6,458 nt of DNA from Calditrichia bacterium (lineage in GTDB: Bacteria > Calditrichota > Calditrichia > RBG-13-44-9 > J042), in NCBI GenBank assembly GCA_030430345.1, contig JAUIFT010000167.1, forward strand, positions 1 to 6,458, written 5' to 3'. Shown piece by piece: positions 5,220-6,458 of this stretch; positions within the stretch are counted from its first letter, which is position 1; each line of letters opens with the position of its first letter. The notes under the pieces were generated by a model. That model was given only the letters and a program-made list of their open reading frames with translations, was not told the origin of the DNA and ran no database searches. Made by a program: the position numbers and the translations under genes.

Positions 5220-6308
5220 TTACTTCCGGATAACATAATAATCATTCTGGATATCATGAGAAAGATTGTGGATGTCTACCTGGCTAAAACCGGCTTCCTG
5301 CAACATTTCCTGTGCTTTTTCCCGGCCCCACATAGTGCCGAGACCCATACCGCCCTGCGCAAGGGAAACAGTCATACAGTGCATGGTAGAAATGGAGTAG
5401 AGCAATGGCCCCAGCGGATGTTCAAGGTTATTCTCGACTTTACTGGATGCGGCGATATCCTGCATTAAATACACGCCATCATCTTTTAATGCTTTGCGAA
5501 TGCCACGCAACACCCGATCCGGGCGGGCCTGATCATGAATAGCATCAAATGTCGTGATGAAATCGAACTGGCCTTTCGGAGCATCCTCATCGAAGGAGGT
5601 CAGGTCGCGCACTTCAAAGTGCACATTACCGGTGGCATGAGCGACCGCCTCCGCCCGGGCAGCAGCGATGGCCTGCTCGGAAAGATCATAGCCGGTAAAA
5701 CGGCTGTTTGGGAATGTCTGCGCAAGCAAGTTCAGTGCGCGCCCCATACCACAGCCAACATCCAGCACGTTAATACCTTTTTCCAGTGCCCTGGTGAGAT
5801 CCGGGACTAACGGTAAAATTGATTCGAACAAAGAAGAGAGTACTGATTGCCCACTGTCTTCCGCCATTACCTCATGGAAGCGCTTAAACTCGGAGTAGGG
5901 CACGCCGCCGCCTTTTTCGAAACAATCTAGCACATTATCTTCCACAGAACCCATCAACCCAATATATTGTGAGAAAATTCCGATGTTATCCGCACCGGCT
6001 TCCCGCGTCAGGCAGGCGGCATGCTCTGCGGGCAATGAGAATTTCGCTTCGCCATTTTCGCCATAAACTTCCACGATACCGCCGGTCGCCATAGCGCCCA
6101 GCCATTCCCGCACGTAACGTTCGTTCAGACCAGCGGCATTGGCAATGTCCCGGCTGCTGGAAGGGGCGAGATGGCTCATTGTGTCGAAAAGGCCGCTGCG
6201 GTGACCGATAGAGGCCATGACTGCCAGGGCGCCGCCGTTTAACATATCTAGTAATTTTCCGCCGAAAGCTTCGGCTTTTTGCGCGTCAATTTGATGAAGT
6301 GTACACAT
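5220..6308 (-). CDS. SAM-dependent class I methyltransferase with N-terminal winged helix (Rv2258c-like)
   Basis: 362 residues from ATG 6308. Residues about 15-95 form a dimerisation/winged-helix region, with IANAAGLNERYVREWLGAM (55-73) as the recognition-like helices and GIVEV (77-81) in the wing, as in small-molecule methyltransferases. The Rossmann-type domain starts with motif I VLDVGCGMGRAL (181-192), followed by FTGYDLS (204-210) with Asp208 at the end of strand 2, likely contacting SAM ribose, VRDLTSFD (233-240) near adenine, FDFITTFDAIHD (248-259) as strand 4, and the helix and strand LRGIRKALKDDGVYLMQDI (267-285). The order and length resemble Mycobacterium tuberculosis Rv2258c, whose physiological substrate is not known. 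The enzyme should be cytoplasmic and methylate a small molecule. The gene converges with the YHS gene and has its own upstream repeats, so it is a separate transcription unit. All SAM-site motifs are intact. Confidence 0.93.
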   Translation of the reverse strand: MCTLHQIDAQKAEAFGGKLLDMLNGGALAVMASIGHRSGLFDTMSHLAPSSSRDIANAAGLNERYVREWLGAMATGGIVEVYGENGEAKFSLPAEHAACLTREAGADNIGIFSQYIGLMGSVEDNVLDCFEKGGGVPYSEFKRFHEVMAEDSGQSVLSSLFESILPLVPDLTRALEKGINVLDVGCGMGRALNLLAQTFPNSRFTGYDLSEQAIAAARAEAVAHATGNVHFEVRDLTSFDEDAPKGQFDFITTFDAIHDQARPDRVLRGIRKALKDDGVYLMQDIAASSKVENNLEHPLGPLLYSISTMHCMTVSLAQGGMGLGTMWGREKAQEMLQEAGFSQVDIHNLSHDIQNDYYVIRK

Positions 6309-6316
6309 AATAATTC

Positions 6317-6322
6317 TCCTTA
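6317..6322 (-). promoter_or_regulatory. Shine-Dalgarno of the methyltransferase gene
   Basis: On the minus strand AAGGAG (6322-6317) is 8 bases before ATG 6308, which supports that start over later in-frame methionines. Confidence 0.8.
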
Positions 6323-6384
6323 AATGTTGATATAATTTGTTAAAAATTTTGACTTACTATGTTTTTAGATAATCCTGTTCATTT

Positions 6385-6410
6385 ACAAATTTGCCCATTT
6401 GCCCATTTGT
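6385..6410. promoter_or_regulatory. 8-bp tandem repeat within an inverted repeat, possible operator upstream of the methyltransferase
   Basis: ATTTGCCC occurs twice without a gap (6389-6396, 6397-6404) and ATTTGT follows (6405-6410). The 26-base segment starts with ACAAAT (6385-6390), the exact reverse complement of its last six bases. It lies about 77-102 bases upstream of the methyltransferase start, a suitable place for a regulator site. No regulator can be assigned, and replication slippage could also make such a repeat. Confidence 0.4.
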
Positions 6411-6414
6411 ACCA

Positions 6415-6458
6415 TTAGCTGGCAATGCGATTTTCGAAATTTGCTGCCTCGCTTTCCT
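6415..6458 (-). CDS. possible 3' end of an upstream minus-strand gene (partial)
   Basis: Reading leftwards from the right edge, one frame gives ESEAANFENRIAS and ends at TAA (6417-6415). Fourteen codons are too few to identify, and the other two minus frames are also open for some distance. It is proposed only because its composition looks like an ordinary charged helical C-terminus and because it ends just before the repeat-bearing upstream region of the methyltransferase gene. Confidence 0.22.
   Translation of the reverse strand, partial: ESEAANFENRIAS

Noticed and set aside
5535..5810. 91-codon plus-strand frame
   Set aside because: It is antisense to the methyltransferase motif region, which is clearly coding on the minus strand.

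Overview
The 6458-base window is bacterial and densely coded: six protein genes I can support, one possible gene end at the right edge, and several palindromes and small repeats. The taxon is not certain. A secreted sialidase-like repeat lipoprotein, an AraC regulator with a Bacteroidota-style degenerate sensor region, a SnoaL-like protein and a periplasmic YHS protein together suggest the Bacteroidota/Calditrichota/Ignavibacteriota side of the tree. Good Shine-Dalgarno sites precede three genes (4133, 4552 and the minus-strand gene starting at 6308); the other starts have weak sites or none. By eye the base composition is uneven: GC-rich in the left 1.7 kb and in the methyltransferase gene, clearly AT-richer in the AraC gene.

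Left part, minus strand. A large lipoprotein gene begins at 1714 and runs off the left edge (571 codons visible). It has a lipoprotein-type signal sequence and four Asp-box (BNR) repeats, so it is probably an extracytoplasmic beta-propeller. A 257-base gap separates it from the upstream minus-strand gene for a membrane-anchored alpha/beta hydrolase (2892 to 1972). That gap holds a strongly palindromic GC-rich element with three CCCGGG cores, which looks like a REP-type interspersed hairpin.

Middle part, plus strand. Divergent from the hydrolase, across 90 bases, is an AraC-family regulator with two complete AraC DNA-binding domains in tandem. It is followed by a small SnoaL/NTF2-like protein and an exported YHS-domain protein. 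The short gaps suggest the last two are co-expressed, possibly under the regulator.

Right part. The 200-base gap after the YHS gene holds a terminator, then a short stretch whose translation (DKSADADWENLK, stop) resembles the C-terminus of a YHS protein, then a perfect 13-bp hairpin. I read the middle piece as debris of a second YHS gene. Converging on this gap from the right is a minus-strand gene for a Rv2258c-type SAM-dependent methyltransferase with an N-terminal winged helix. Its upstream region carries an 8-bp tandem repeat inside a short inverted repeat, and a possible gene end lies at the right edge.

The likely functional group is regulator, SnoaL-like protein, YHS protein and convergent methyltransferase, perhaps for small-molecule modification or stress response. 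This is inferred from neighbourhood only. I saw no RNA gene, CRISPR array, integrase or transposase.
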